This document shows positions 32,355 to 45,128 of a DNA stretch of 64,000 nucleotides, one piece after another. This stretch comes from Congeria kusceri (taxonomy: Eukaryota > Mollusca > Bivalvia > Myida > Dreissenidae): contig CM051033.1 of assembly GCA_027627225.1 (NCBI GenBank), forward strand, positions 6,726,801 to 6,790,800, in the 5' to 3' direction. The stretch's first letter is position 1, and each line of letters starts with the position of its first letter. The notes beneath the pieces were generated by a model. It did not search any database. It saw only the letters and a list, made by a program, of their open reading frames with translations, and was not told the DNA's origin. A program made the translations under genes and the position numbers.

Positions 32355-33620
32355 CCCCGAAACGAAAAAAAGGCAGTTGCAAAAAGTTGTCAAACGTTCT
32401 TCATATAGTTTCTTATTTGGGCTGTTTTATTCTGGTTCAGCGTTAGCAGTATAATGGTCTCCGTATGTCATTTATTTTCTCCTTATACTAACTTATATAT
32501 TATACACAATTTATATGTAATTGGAGTCCAATTACTGCATCATTTGTCTGTCCAAAATGTCTATAAAAGAAATATACCGTTTTGCACATTGTTTATCTAA
32601 AAGAAGTAAATGTTGACGATTGAGAATCAAAATGACATATATTTTGTATAGTTTCATGTTCGCATTTATCGCACACGCCTTCCAACTCATTCCAGACATG
32701 ATTGTTTGTATTAATGTCTTGATTTCCCGCCTAGACAGTCGTACACAAGACAAACCATTCACCTTGACCCCGGTGCACGCTCTATCGTCGTTCCCGGTTA
32801 CAGTGAAGCTGAAATTATATATGAATACAACGCTAGCCCAGTCGCCCTTTGAACGTCAAACATGTCGTCTGGTCCAGACAAACCGAAACGCACGGTGTCT
32901 CGCTGTAAACCAAAATCTCCGACTTTACGACTTTATGACTACATCACAGGTCATATTCACGTAACCGTATGTCGCTGATGCGACACTGGTGCGTGGCGAT
33001 TTTATTGATTGTCGTTTTTCGTGCATTATGTTTGCGAATATGGGATTAATCTTTGTGTATGTTTTGTCAAGAGGTGTTTACATTCCTTTTTTAATTTTTT
33101 GCCGTCTGCGGCGGTTGCGTGTAATATATCACGAATCATTGCTATCGTCATCGGCTATCGATGAAACGCCATTGCTTTCTAAAATGATGGGCATATATAT
33201 ATACTATAATAATGAATGCCTCTTTGCAATATATTTTTATTAAAACAGTAAAAAGAGACTGTTGCCATTAACACCCGGTATCAAATCAACTTGGATTAGT
33301 AAGCGTTTTATGTAAAATTATGTGTAACACACCTTTGTTCTTAAATTTGAAAAGTATCATATAATTATATTTAAATATACACGTTTAAGTTATTGATACA
33401 GTCAATTGACAAATGATGTAAACTTTAATTTTGGTATTAAAGTATCCTCGATCATTCGACTCACGCACGGCTACGCGTAGTAACTAACACACACGCACGG
33501 GTCCATTACAAATTCATTATTTTAATTAAATTTCTTATCTATTCTTCACCGCTTCTAAATTTATATTGATGTATACGAACATTATTATAATACCACACTG
33601 CACATTATCTGTTCCAGTCT
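32355..33620 (+). repeat. Duplicated module M, copy A
   Basis: Aligns in order with two other places. GGTTCAGCGTTAGCAGTAT, TATACCGTTTTGCACATTG and AGTAAATGTTGACGA pair with 48650-48900. CATTTATCGCACACGCCTTC, CATTCCAGACATGATTG and TTCCCGGTTACAGTGA pair with 35815-35850/36115-36135 and 50260-50365. ATCACGAATCATTGCTATCG and GATGAAACGCCATTGC pair with 36390-36440 and 50640-50680. An open frame of 114 codons (32620-32964) falls inside, but copy C breaks it, so coding is not supported. Confidence 0.6.
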
Positions 33621-34600
33621 GTGGTTAAGATCTATTACTTCTATACTATTTTTACATCTATCTATAACTTCTATCTATTACTTCTGTACTGAACTATTAT
33701 CTCGTATTATTTTATCGCGTTATCAGTTGTGTACATATTGCACGTGAAAAAGTAGCTACATGTTTCAGATACAAAGTTTGTTACTGTACTGTCTGAGGGA
33801 GAGGTGTTTGTTGCCCCGGACCCTTATTCACCGACTTATTCTTTGACTTCGTAATAAAGAACCGACTTTGAATCAAGATAAGTTAACTCTTCGTTTGCAA
33901 ATATGCTAGGTACCAATGTTGCTTATACCATTAACAAATCGCTCTATGCTGTAATTAGATTGCATGAATACCAAGTCAGATTGAAATTAATGTATGCTCT
34001 TAGAACATAACGGTTTGAATAATATTCTTTATTATAAGTCTGAAGTCTAAGTATAGGTTGGTGAATAGGGGCCCAGGTGGTTTGATGTAGTAAATTATTC
34101 TTAAGGCATTGAAAAGCGTTGCCGAAGACGTTATTCATAATATAATGTCTGCATTTTGAATCCTAATTGAAGAGTGATTTTGGTTCTACATGTGCAATGA
34201 AATTCTGTCCGTAGGTGAATTCCTACTAACATGACGAATTTGTATACTATGTGACTTGAAAGTCATGTAGGTATTGCATTATTCGTTGAAAATAATAATA
34301 TAGAAGCTGAGTTATAAGAAATGCTCCTTTGGCATTTATTTAGTTTGTCATTTTGCAAAATATCCGTACCAAGGAATACATGTGTGTGATTATATGCACG
34401 ATTGTTGAATCATTGCGTATAACTGTATCAAAAGTTGACGATCGAATTGCCGCGTATTTTCATGTTGGATTCATCAAGATAGAAATCGGATGAATTGCTA
34501 TGTTGATTCAAATCGAAATATATAAGTTTAACTTTACATCATGGGGATGGGGGCTATAGTCACATATATATGGTCTTTATTTCGTATCAGAGAGGCAATT
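33621..34600. other. No gene seen
   Basis: There is no exon or known repeat, and stops are frequent. It separates module M copy A from a SINE. Confidence 0.4.
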
Positions 34601-34611
34601 TACACTTTCGA

Positions 34612-34740
34612 GTCCATTCCCTGGGTAGAACAAGTACTTGGTGTCTTGAGAAAGATCATTCAAACGCTACCTGAGTCCTGATCGAACTCATAACCTCACG
34701 ATCGAAAGGCGGACAACATATCCATCCTGCCACTGCCACA
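34612..34740 (-). mobile_element. SINE family S1, copy at 34.6 kb
   Basis: Contains TTCGAGTCCATTCCCTGGG, AGAACAAGTACTTGGTGTC, TTGAGAAAGATC and then GATCGAACTCATAACCTC (a decayed B-box on the - strand) ending ACCATATCC-like ACATATCCATCCTGCCAC. The tandem 54-bp expansion of the 14.4-kb copy is absent. Confidence 0.65.
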
Positions 34741-35189
34741 TTTTTAATTTGGCATATTTAGCACTGCTCATGAGTATACAGTTCCCATCATTAAAAAAAA
34801 ACACTGAATTAATGATTATGTCCCTTTAACACAGTCGCTAAAACTGTTATTCCTAAGAAATCGTGTGCAACTTTCACATTAATACCTTTGTTACGTGTTT
34901 CAAAATCAAAACATTTAGCACTGTAAGATTAATTTTGTCCAGAGTCTTCGTATCTGTTGGTATTGCCTTGTTTGGTTGTTGTAGTGGATTATACCTATCA
35001 TCGCCAAATGTCAACTGAAGATATATTCCTTATCTTCAGCCAATAAAACCAGTCATTTATGTTTGAATAACTTCGTTATTGTTGAATAATTCGTGAAAAT
35101 ATTGTATTTTGTTTATGATTGACTGAAATGATTGTAGTACAAACGCTGTAAAATTATATAAATCCGCATTTTAGGGTATGACCCAGTCA

Positions 35190-35560
35190 CAAATAAGGGA
35201 CTGCTGCCGTACGACGTCTGTTTTATCCAAAATCGGGCAAAATCGGACAGTGCCCGCCAGGCAGCAGTTGCAATCGGACGGTGGCAGCTGAAAAATTTGT
35301 TCATCGGCCGGAACCGTCGAAGTTTAAGTAATACTTAAAAGTTAATGACGACATATCTTGCATCGGGCGGTGGCCGTACGATTTTTTTTACTGTAAAAAA
35401 TCGTCCGATTTCAACGGCGACCGTGCGGGCGTCTTCCAGCGCTGGAAGGCGCCCGGAAAGGTACCGACCGATGTACAGTTATCGCCAGAGTATCCGGTGG
35501 TGCCTGTACAGGCACCGGGCGGCCACCGTTCTGTCTGCCGGCGGCTGACCGATTTGCAAT
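35190..35560. other. GC-rich palindromic patch
   Basis: About 370 bp markedly GC-richer than its surroundings. It contains an 18-bp perfect palindrome GGTGCCTGTACAGGCACC (35499-35516), a 16-bp palindrome CTTCCAGCGCTGGAAG (35433-35448), and a hairpin CGATTTTTT..AAAAAATCG (about 35378-35402). GGCGG/CCGCC and TCGGACGGTGGC words recur. No coding frame or CpG-island promoter gene was found beside it. It could be one end of a DNA element. Confidence 0.5.
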
Positions 35561-35724
35561 GACTCGATACCTTTGTCCATGCATTTAAGATGCAATCATC
35601 TACAATCCTGCGCGGCGATCGTCCGATTCAAATATTCACCTCACGGGCGCCACCCATTGCTCAAACTGCTCGAGTGAACACGCGAGGCCAAAAATATATA
35701 TGATCACAGTTTGTATTGTTTTGT

Positions 35725-36965
35725 GCTTGGAATTTATGGTAGATGACCCGATGTGGCATAGTGTTTCGTGATTGCAACGAGTCGGCTTCCGGTTCTTGCA
35801 AGTTGTTCTGTTGTCGCATTTATCGAGCACGCCTTCCATACTTATCTCTAACATGCATTAGGTTTGTTTTCCTAGCGTTGTGACACCGAGTGGTATGGTG
35901 TGCGGGAATCAAACACTGGATCTCCTGTGTGACTGGTGAAACATGTACGTGTTCTGGTTGATACTATATAAGTTCCCATTCACAATAACATGTTCGGTTG
36001 TATCATGTAGAGCTATACCGCTCTGAACTACATGTATCAATTTCCGACCTCCATAGCGTCCTCTATCGTGCACACGACATCTAGCAAATCGTTTGCCTAA
36101 CGCCTGTAGACGTCATATCCGGTTACGGTGAGGCAGGTTTTCGAGGAAGACGCTAGTTCATACGAACCTTGACCGTCAAGCATGTCGTCTAGTCCAACCC
36201 AAAACAACGCAGACTGACTCGGCCCAGTTAGCCAGTTTACGGTTTTCTAGCCGATTGTGATTTTCGCCGTTTCTCATGCATTCTGTCTGTCGAGACAGGT
36301 TAAACTTATGTGAGTGTCTCGTTCATTGGGTGGTAACATTCCTTGTTGTCGTCTGCGACTGCTTGTTACATTTCCGGTAGAGTGGGATTAATCACGAATC
36401 ATTGCTATCGTCCTCGGCTGTCAATGAAACGTCCGTGCTTCCTATATTATGGACATGAATTGAATGCTTATTTTTGTCATGTATCATTGATTTCTCTTCA
36501 GAGATGGATAATTTGTTATGTTGCTATTGGTGACTATCTAAAACGGTTCGACCAGTGTTACCATTTACAATCGGTTCCGCTTGAGCATGTCACTCATAAA
36601 CAATTGGCACTAAGCTGTATACTTTCATTTGACAAGTTCAGTAAATTATGACAGTTAGTCTTTGAAGTGACTGACATGATCCATCAGTGATCGTTCATAA
36701 TTGTTGAAGTAGGTACCCTGTATGATTGAAACTCTATAGTTTGAATAACGCACGACTGCGCGTTACAACACATACCCACGAGTCTGCCATTTACCAGTTT
36801 ATACTCGAATTGAGTTATCTGTCATTTCTCCGTAAATATTGAAAATTATGTGGGTGCAAAATACTAGGTATTATAGCAGAAAAGCCTGTTCGTAGTTTGT
36901 GTTAACTGTTCCGATAATCTGGTGTATCGAATTAATAATATTTATATTGTTTCGTGGTTTAAGCA
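35725..36965 (+). repeat. Duplicated module M, copy C
   Basis: GGCTTCCGGTTCTTGCAAG, TCGCATTTATCGAGCACGCC, CATATCCGGTTACGGTGAGG, CAAGCATGTCGTCTAG, ATCACGAATCATTGCTATCG and AACGCACGACTGCGCGTTAC match copies A (32355-33620) and B (48250-50735) in the same order. An inserted stretch near 35860-36110 is not in copy A. Frames are broken, so it is treated as non-coding. Confidence 0.6.
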
Positions 36966-37440
36966 TCACCATCAAACTGTAACACCATACTGCTAATTTT
37001 GTTTCAAACGAATATTTGAACAAATAAAAAGGTAAATTATTTTCTCGCCATACAATGAACTCTGATGTGTGCTGTAGTATAAGACAATATGGACTGGCAG
37101 TTCTAGTACTGAATGGCCTAAAAACCTTGTCTCCTAATATTTAAAATCTTTGCTTGTAGTTTATTTAAGTAAATCAGGTATCATATTTCATGCTGATGGT
37201 ACAATATTTATTCTTGAGGTCAGTCGTTTATCCGCCAAAACTGCAGCACATTTCATACAGCGTCTAGGGTGATGTCCTACATCTATATAGACGAGTATTT
37301 ACAAAAGATTTCTTAAAATGTCAATCAATAAAATTTCGATCCTCAATTGTTTTGGGTTGCATATTTTATTTCAGTATAAAACATATTCAATTTATGATGA
37401 TGTATATTTACTGCTTTTGTTAAAAAAGTATTGATGAAGA
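36966..37440. other. No gene seen
   Basis: AT-rich spacer. Confidence 0.4.
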
Positions 37441-37570
37441 TGTTTTTGTAGTGGAGTCTGTAGTTGTTGTTGATGACTATGATGGTAAATTATCATAATC
37501 ATCATCATAATCATAAACATAATCATCAACAACAACTACTACTACTAAAGCTGCTACTATTTGTAACACA
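37440..37570. repeat. Trinucleotide-rich simple repeat (ATC/ATA, AAC, ACT)
   Basis: A run of TCATAATCATCATCATAATC followed by AACAACAACTACTACTACTA. The first part is partly self-complementary with TGATGACTATGATGG upstream. Confidence 0.7.
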
Positions 37571-38070
37571 ACCTAATCTGTTACAGCAGCAACAAGAGAA
37601 ACATATTTAAACTCTAACTGGTTCAAACGACTTGTTTAACAAAAACTATTTAAATTGAACTTCTTTCTCACTCTACTGTATTAGTTTATGCAGTTTTAAG
37701 CAGTAGCTTGAGATAGTGTGGACTTTCAATTCCAGTTCATAATGACACTATTCTGGATATTCACATGTCCCTGTCTGACGGATCCTTCCGGTTCCGTGAT
37801 CTTATGCACTGGTTCCACATTTATGCATTCGGGACACCTCAGTAAGTATCATTATGCAAATAGCGGCTACGTCAAACGCTGACACCAGCGGAGCGACACC
37901 TGTGGGACACGACGCTGTCTGTTTTACTTAGTAGAACCTAGGATGCTAAAGAAAGAACAAATATCTCGCACATTATCGCATTCGACTCGAGCGTCTTGGA
38001 AATATTTATTTAAAAAAAGCTAAAGCAACTATTTTAATATTTAATAAGAACAATGATTATGTTATTTTTA

Positions 38071-38346
38071 TGAAATAATTTTCGATTGAGGGTTGTTTAT
38101 CGACTAATTAACAACAATTTTGAGTTCTGATGTGTACTAATTAAACCATACATCACATCAGAACTCAAAATTAGCAGATAAACAACGATAATACTTTTTT
38201 TTTCGATTCTAATGTGACCTGACAACATATTCCGCAATTCGGAATATTCCGCTACCGCCCTCGTGGTATAATTCCTACGCATCGGAACTCCAAACAGTTG
38301 GTTGTTTCCGCAATAACAAACAGTTACCCGTCAATTATTTCTTAAA
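38071..38346 (+). mobile_element. Fold-back element family G, rearranged copy 3
   Basis: GAAATAATTTTCGATTGAGG, GTTGTTTATCGACTAATTAA and GAGTTCTGATGTGTACTAAT fold back on ACATCAGAACTCAAAATTAG. A second half in the reverse orientation follows (GCCCTCGTGGTATAATTCC, TACGCATCGGAACTCC, TTATTTCTTAA). It looks like two incomplete copies fused, and the usual right arm with CTTTGTCTATAG is missing. Confidence 0.65.
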
Positions 38347-38470
38347 TAATGCACACTTTATTGCAATTCGAAAATAGTGAGCGTAAGCTAATCCTGTTAT
38401 AGCATGCTGGATATATTTGTAGAAATCGGGACTAGCTTCTCGATATCAAACATTATATTATTACAAGTAT

Positions 38471-39357
38471 TATTAGCTCGACTATTCGAAGAATATGTTA
38501 GCTTTCCTACTACCGTCGGCGTCCGCGTCTGAATTTGGTTAAAGTTTTTATTCAAAAGTCTTGTAACTACACAAGTTATTCACTTGAAAATTGGAATATA
38601 CCCGTGTCATCAAATCCAGTATCCAGCGCAACATTCCCCATAACTCAGTTTTGTATTGTGACAGAGTTATGCCCCCTTTTTACGTAGATTTTCTGGTTAA
38701 AGTTTATATTCAAAAGTTTTGTAACTTCAAAACTACAGAATTTATTCACTTGAATCTTGGAATATACCGTTGTCATCAGCTCCTGTGTCAGGGGCAATAT
38801 TCCCTATAACTCTGTTTTGTATTCTGACAGAGTTATGCCCCTTTTTCACATAGATTTTCTTGTTTAAGTTTATATTCAACGGTTTTGTAACTTCAGAACT
38901 ACATAAGTTATTCACTTGAAAATTGGAATATACCTTTGTCAACAACTTCAATATAATGGGCAACATTCCATGTAACTCTGTTTTGTATTTTGACAGAGTT
39001 ATGCCCCTTTTTCACTTCAGAACTACATAAGTTATTCACATTAAAATAGGAACATACCTTTGTCATCAACTCCAGTGTCAGGGCCAACCTCCCTATAAAT
39101 CTGTTGTGCATTTTGACAGAGTGGTGCCCCTTTTTCACTTAGATTTTCTGGTAAAAGTTTATATTTAAAACTCTTATAATTTCAAAACTACATAAGTTAT
39201 TAACTACATAAGGTTGAAACTTGGAATAATTTGATGAAATAATTGCCATAACTCAGTTTTGTATTTGAACAAATGTATGCCCCTTCCACTTTCCAAAATA
39301 TGTACCAACTGAAATGCTTTGAAAAGTCGAGCCCGTTGTTCTCTGACAGCTCTTGTT
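38471..39357 (+). repeat. Repeat family E, copy 3 (un-nested)
   Basis: Left end TTAGCTCGACTATTCGAAG; right end GAAAAGTCGAGCCCG with ACAGCTCTTGTT. About four internal units of roughly 130-200 bp carry GTTATTCACTTGAAAATTGG, AATATACCTTTGTCATCA, AACTCTGTTTTGTATT, TGACAGAGTTATGCCCC and TTTTTCACTTAGATTTTCTGG. No nested insertion is present, so this copy shows the basic form. Confidence 0.75.
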
Positions 39358-39385
39358 ATTAGTATTATAATCACATTGTTTGTAA

Positions 39386-39500
39386 ACCACGCGTTTCTCG
39401 GTTTCCTCGTGCATAGTCATCCTCGATCGATGCAGGAAACTGACGCTGAATGTACATGTACACTGTGCACGAGGATATCGTAAATTTCATGACAGTCTCC
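39386..39500. repeat. Short inverted-repeat element (family H), copy 1
   Basis: CGGTTTCCTCGTGC and GCACGAGGATATCG are inverted around a 60-bp loop containing ATCGATGCAGGAAACTGACG, CTGA and TGTACATGTACACTG. Copies at 46043-46170 and 59320-59437 have the same arms and loop. This one lies 35 bp before a family G fold-back element. Confidence 0.7.
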
Positions 39501-39534
39501 GACGTAAATGTATAAGCAATAGTTAAGAACTAAT

Positions 39535-39870
39535 CTAACATGCTACTCGTTAAGTTTTCTGTAGACGAAGAACACACTTATCGTTGTTAAACTACCCAAT
39601 AAACTACGCAAAAAGTAGTCCCGATTCTGAGCGGAGCATAGTAAAATATAATTATCATTACAATTGCAAAAATATTTGTCAAATCATGTTTGAATCGAAA
39701 TAAGTTTCGCATTATCGTTGCTTATCGGTCAATAAACAACTCTGTCGTTCTGATGCGTGGCTATTGAACAACTCCGGCAAACACCCTCGTGGTTTAATTC
39801 CTACGCATCAGAACGATAAAGTGTTGTTTATTGGCCGATAAACAACGATAAATCGAAAATAAGTTATAAG
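39535..39870 (-). mobile_element. Fold-back element family G, copy 4
   Basis: Read on +: CTAACATGCTACTCG, CTGTAGACGAAGAAC, GTTGTTAAACTACCCAATAA, GATTCTGAGCGGAGCATAG, AATTGCAAAAATATTTGTC, CATTATCGTTGCTTATCGG, GTTCTGATGCGTGGCTATTG, CACCCTCGTGGTTTAATTCC, TACGCATCAGAAC, TTGTTTATTGGCCGATAAAC. Essentially full-length, and directly followed by copy 5 in the same orientation. Confidence 0.85.
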
Positions 39871-40212
39871 TCTAACATGATACCCGCTGATTTTTCTATA
39901 GACAAAGAACAGAATTATCGATGTTAAACTACCCGATAAACAACGCAAAAAGTATTCCCAATTCTGTGCGCTACATAGCAACATGTAATTCTCATTACAA
40001 TTGCAAAAATATGTTTCAGATTATGTTAGAATCGAATTAATTTTTCTGTATCGTTGTTTATCGGCCAATAAATAACACTTTGTCATTCTGATGCGTGGCT
40101 ATTAAACCAATCGGAATAATGCCCTCGTGGTTTAATTCCTACGCATCAGAACTCCAAATTGTTGTTTATTGGCCGATAATCAAGGATAAATCGAAAATTA
40201 ATATTTCTTAAT
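39871..40212 (-). mobile_element. Fold-back element family G, copy 5 (head-to-tail with copy 4)
   Basis: Starts TCTAACATGATACCCGCTG, then TTTTTCTATAGACAAAGAAC, AAACTACCCGATAAACAACG, TTACAATTGCAAAAATATG, CGTTGTTTATCGGCCAATAA, TTCTGATGCGTGGCTATTAA, GCCCTCGTGGTTTAATTCC, CAGAACTCCAAATTGTTG and ends AAAATTAATATTTCTTAA. Good reference copy for the family. Confidence 0.85.
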
Positions 40213-40366
40213 TAATAGATTACGCGTCACTGACATTTATTGGAAGACGGATCACTGCGAAATTGTATGTACACACACACTGGTTAAGTGGTTAAACACA
40301 GTTCCAAAAATAATTAATAAACATACTTTTAAAATTAAATTTTAATCAAGAGAACGTAACCTGGGC

Positions 40367-42014
40367 CCGTATTCACCAATCCATTCTTAGACTTAAGACG
40401 TAAGAATAAGAATATTCTTCAAACCGCTTTTTTCTTAGAACTGTGTTAATTTCAATTTTAATTTGTGTTCACCAGTGCTAATTTTAGCATTCTTTGTCTA
40501 GAGTTATTTATTAATAACATAAGCGACATCGGTAGCCAGTATATCTAAAAATGCACACACATCTTTTCGGGAGTCTAAGTCTTCATTTTTCGGCGTAGCT
40601 GTCTAAGATCACTTTTGACCTAGATTTCTTGCGATAATTATGCAGCGGGAAAATTGAATGCCAATAGAATTGGGCAAATTTTCTAATTTTAGGGAATGCA
40701 AACTCACAATACTGGTTTAATGTATACCAACAACTGTTGCATACTTTTGGGGATTAAAATGTACGTAATTGTTTACATAAGCGGTTAAAATAAAGTTATA
40801 AACATATTATCGATATACACTCTAGAACTGAGCATAAGTATGAACATATTTTCTTATTGTATGTCATGAATAGAATATTATATTAATTCCCATAATTAAC
40901 CCACTATTTTGTTTAGCCTAGCGATCCGCTCTATTAATAATAATTGATTCTAGATAGCGAGTTCAAAACGCGATCATTCTAAAAATAGCGCGCCTTGACC
41001 TACCGGTGTATAGCTGTTATAATATACATGCATCAAATAGCGTACAGATAATCAAAAGAGCGAATATTTCCATAAATGGGGGGATTTATGTTTATAAACA
41101 TACCGTGCATGTTTTAATTTGAAATTGAATTGCGGTTGTGTTCTATAAAGAAACAATTAGAATTGCACATTTCTATCAACTTCTCAAGTAGATGTTAATG
41201 AATCTATAAAAAGAGATATTTTAATAAATAACATGTTGTGAAATAATTATCGCCCGGAATACGTCGAAATTGATATTCATGTTGCTTTTACTTCATTTCT
41301 GTAGCATTAATACATTATTTGCAATACCAATTATACACAGAAACCCTGGATACATCATATTCCTACCGAATATTATTTTAAATCGCCATAGTCTATATAG
41401 TCTAATGTAATATTTGTGTTAACGAAAATGGAAGTCATCATTATTTCAAATGCGCTGAATGTTTTATGAAGATTGGTGGATTTTCCTTAGGATACACAGT
41501 ATAAATGGTTAATTTATTTCGAAATGTGTATGTATTATGCATAGATAACTTCCAAGATGGGCATATTACTTAAGAATAACTACACGCGTCTGACACAAAA
41601 TAATGTTCATTCACTCCCGGAATTATTTTCGTACATTGTTAATTTGTTATATTTGGCTGACAAATTTATGTAATAATGATGTTAACGTAAATTATTTAGG
41701 TTATTCATGTATCACTGGTGAAAACATGGGGTGGTATGATCGGTTTATTCACGGTACATATATTAATAATTATTGATGAATCACACATTAATTTTGGGAT
41801 CCGAGAAGTTTTCTTGTGATGTCCGAAATAGCTGGAATCCTCTTATACAGGTGGGGACCGTACAATCTTGGGTCCGAGAGGCCACGTAACCGATCATCTT
41901 GTCCCTCTTGTATAATGTTTAGGGTAAACATGATATCTCAATATTAATGTCAACGCCGATTGTCTTTTTAAAAGACATTTCTTGTTAATTCTAAGAATGG
42001 ATTGGTGAATACGG
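40367..42014. mobile_element. Inverted-end element of about 1.65 kb, no ORF
   Basis: CCGTATTCACCAATCCATTC, TTAGACTTAA at the left is mirrored by CTAAGAATGGATTGGTGAAT, ACGG at the right, giving about 25 bp of inverted ends with one or two differences. No clear target duplication was seen. The interior is AT-rich with no protein frame above background. Similar CCGTATTCACCAA ends are common in invertebrate repeats, from memory. The class is undetermined. Confidence 0.55.
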
Positions 42015-42590
42015 AATCAGTTTGAAAGGAATTAATGCAATGCAGAGTTTAGTCATTTTACAGTCATATTCCCGGTCCCGATTGTGTCACAAATTTTAAT
42101 TGTGTGCGATATTGTATTATGAATAAACATTAATGTGCGCATATTAATTGTATAAATACGATAGTGAACGCGTTTGGTTTAACAATATGTACATATACGA
42201 GTTTCGTATTTGTTAACATGTTGATTAAGTGCAGTGTAGCTCAGTGTATGCTCATTTGTCCATACACTGATTTAGACAACCAGATTCGCACACGTACAGT
42301 AGTCTTGGCTTCATGGTGGCGTCTCGGTCAACAGTCGTGCAATAATTTTGTGCTCTCCAGTGGAAACAGCAATACTTACAGAAGCCTATACAGTCGCAGT
42401 TTAAATGTTGTTGATGCTGCTGATGTTTTTAAATGGTAAGAACTCTATGCGCGACTAACACTGACAAATTCATTGAACACATTTGTATGAATACGTATTT
42501 AAAACATGTGTATTTCGAAACGAATGCCGCATCCTACGGGAAATGCAATAGGCAAGACTTTAAGGGATTTTTTATAAAACAATGCAATAT
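42015..42590. other. No gene seen
   Basis: Two open frames of 60-91 codons (42164-42439, 42433-42615) have no flanking splice logic or recognisable motif. The second leads into a duplicated block. Treated as non-coding. Confidence 0.35.
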
Positions 42591-42725
42591 TTACATGTTA
42601 TTACAACGAATATAAAATCGGCTTGTTTTGAGAGCGATGCCTGAGTTATTGAAAACAAAACCATGACTCGGACATGGAAGTATTCCTGTCCTATACTTGC
42701 AAATATAATATGTTCATTGTCATAA
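42580..42725 (+). repeat. Segmental duplication, outer block (pairs with 52070-52215)
   Basis: ATTACAACGAATATAAAATC, TTGTTTTGAGAGCGATGCCTG, TTATTGAAAACAAAACC, CTCGGACATGGAAGTATTCC pairs with ATTACAACGAATGTAACAGA, GTTTTGAGAGCGACGTCTG, ATTGAAAACACATTCTGG and CTCGGCCATTGAAGTATTCC at 52090-52190. It is part of the larger paralogy described at 46262 and 52606. Confidence 0.6.
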
Positions 42726-42889
42726 CTTTTTAATGATAGTGTCCTATTTTCCTGTACACTTGATTAGAGACGTAACATTATTGTCCCGTTCAGAGATCTC
42801 ATTCATAGCGGATCCATGTTCTAGTGGTGTAAAACTGGCTTCAAAAACTCAGTGTCCCCAAATCGAGCTCCGAAGTTCTGTGTACTATG

Positions 42890-43005
42890 TGCTTCATACC
42901 GGGCACTCAAAGACCCAGGGTCTCCTCTGGAACGGGGCGTCTCCTGTCAATACCGGGATGTCAAGGACCCAGGGTCGCCTCTGAAAACGGGGCGTCTCTT
43001 GTAGC
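42890..43005 (+). repeat. Two-copy tandem repeat of about 54 bp
   Basis: TACCGGGCACTCAAAGACCC, AGGGTCTCCTCTGGAACGG, GGCGTCTCCTGTCAA is followed at once by TACCGGGATGTCAAGGACCC, AGGGTCGCCTCTGAAAACGG, GGCGTCTCTTG. GC-rich compared with its surroundings. Confidence 0.75.
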
Positions 43006-43635
43006 TTTCACTTCCACCTATAAGTCAATTAACGATTATTCTGGAGAAGATGATCATATAAAAGGGAGTACCGGTGTACTCAATAAAATTTATCACACAC
43101 ACAAATATCGTTCATTTAAATAAAATTGGTTGATTTTCGGTAAATCGACATTAAGCACTATTGTGCTTGACGACGGCATTTTATTGAGAGATTAAAAGAA
43201 GTGAAGCATAATATTAACGAACTAGCGCTGGCAGTTCAGCCCGTTTTAATATCGATACTATAAAAACGAACTGTGATTATATGGTTCGTATTAAAAGTAT
43301 TGTTTTCACCACCAAACTAATGCTGATATAAAAAGCATAAGCACAATCTACAAATCCAATTAGTAGCACGGGAGACAACTATGTGTTACTCTATAACAAA
43401 GTGCTGACAGCAGCTGCTTTCCTTATATTGACTCTAGTGACGATTTGTTCCCTATTTAGTTCCTTTGTCAATATCTAGTTTATTTATAGACTTTTTACGT
43501 TCGTTTTCTAATTATGAAGTAAATTTAATTTTGCTTATTAATTTTGTTTATTAAAATGTTTATGCGTTGTAAAAATTAATAGTCTGTTTATCACAATTTT
43601 CTGCAAAACAAGTATTTATTTTAACAACATAAAGG

Positions 43636-45094
43636 GTATGAAACGGTGCGTCAAATGGTAGTTTCTCTAGAGCTCAAGAAGCTTTGTCGCAGCAGGCGTC
43701 TAGAGCTTTGTTTTCTCTTAATAATCTCTTTTCTAAAATATCATTTAGTTTAGCTGATAAACTTTCTATTTTTGACTCAATGATTTTGCCTATTTTGACA
43801 TACGGTACGGAGGTATGGGGGTTTCATCCTAGTCCTGATGTCGAAAAAGTTCATCTTAAATTCTTAAAACAGCTATTATCTGTCCGTCTACAAACTACTA
43901 CAGCAGCAGTATATGGCGAATTGGGTCGATTTCCTATAGAAGTTACGAAAAAGATACGTATCATCAAATACTGGTTTAAATTAAAACAGAACCCAGACTC
44001 GATTCCTTATAAATTACTTATGCAATTTAAAGACACTGAGTCATATGTAACTAATTGGGCATACAAACTTAAGCAAATGCTCCATGAATTAGGATTACCA
44101 TATATGTACTACAAATTAGATTTAACTATAAGTGATGTTAACTGTATTTGCCAACGTATAAAAGATATAAGTTTACAACATTGGGCTAGTGATATTAGCC
44201 GTCTTCCTAAGCTCGAAAGCTATCGCATATTTAAAGACAACTTAGAGTTTGAGAAGTATTTAGATGTTGTTGTTAATGATAAGGATAGAGTGTCAATGTC
44301 AAGGTTTCGTTGTTCAGCGCATAAACTATTAATTGAAGAAGGCAGATTTAGAAATATACCTAGAAATGAAAGAATTTGTACTAAGTGTAATATGATTGTC
44401 ATTGAAAACGAATATCATTTTTTATTAGTATGTCCATATTATAGAGATCTAAGAAATCAACACTTACCTAAATATTATCAAAGGTGGCCCTCCTTGTCAA
44501 AATTTAAAATTTTATTATCAACCAAGAATTCAAAGACTATCATTAACCTCGGAAAATTTATCCGCCTAGCATTTGAGTCACGAAATAATAATGCGTAATA
44601 TAATGCGTCTAATAGTAACACTTATTATTCCAGTAAATAGTTATACATTGTGATTGATGTGAAAATTATAAATTGTTTAATAGGATCACGAATTTGTACC
44701 GTTATTTTGTCCATAATATTGTGTTTTACAGCTGAATCATAAGGTCTATACTTTACTGCCATTCTTCTAATTGAATTGTCAGATTTGAAAAATATTACAT
44801 ATATATTGTGATTTTGGACATTTTAATATTTGTTCTCTTTAGATTACAGTATTAAAAAGTTATTACATTATTATTACTAAACTTTGGGTAAGTTGTGAAA
44901 ATATATTTCCTTCCAGATCACCTATAATTTCGTTTCGTATAGATGATCCTCAGGGAGGGATTTTCGAACTAAGTCTTACTTTTTATTTCATTAGTAAATT
45001 ATTAATTTATTATCAATTCTAAGTACCTATCCTTCAAGATTATCTATCCATTAATTTAGGTAATCTACCAGAGGGATATGTACCCTAAATTAAT

Positions 45095-45128
<34 letters not shown>

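Noticed and set aside
32620..32964. 114-codon frame in module M copy A
   Set aside because: Copies B and C of the module do not keep the frame and no motif is recognised; recorded as a finding about the module instead.
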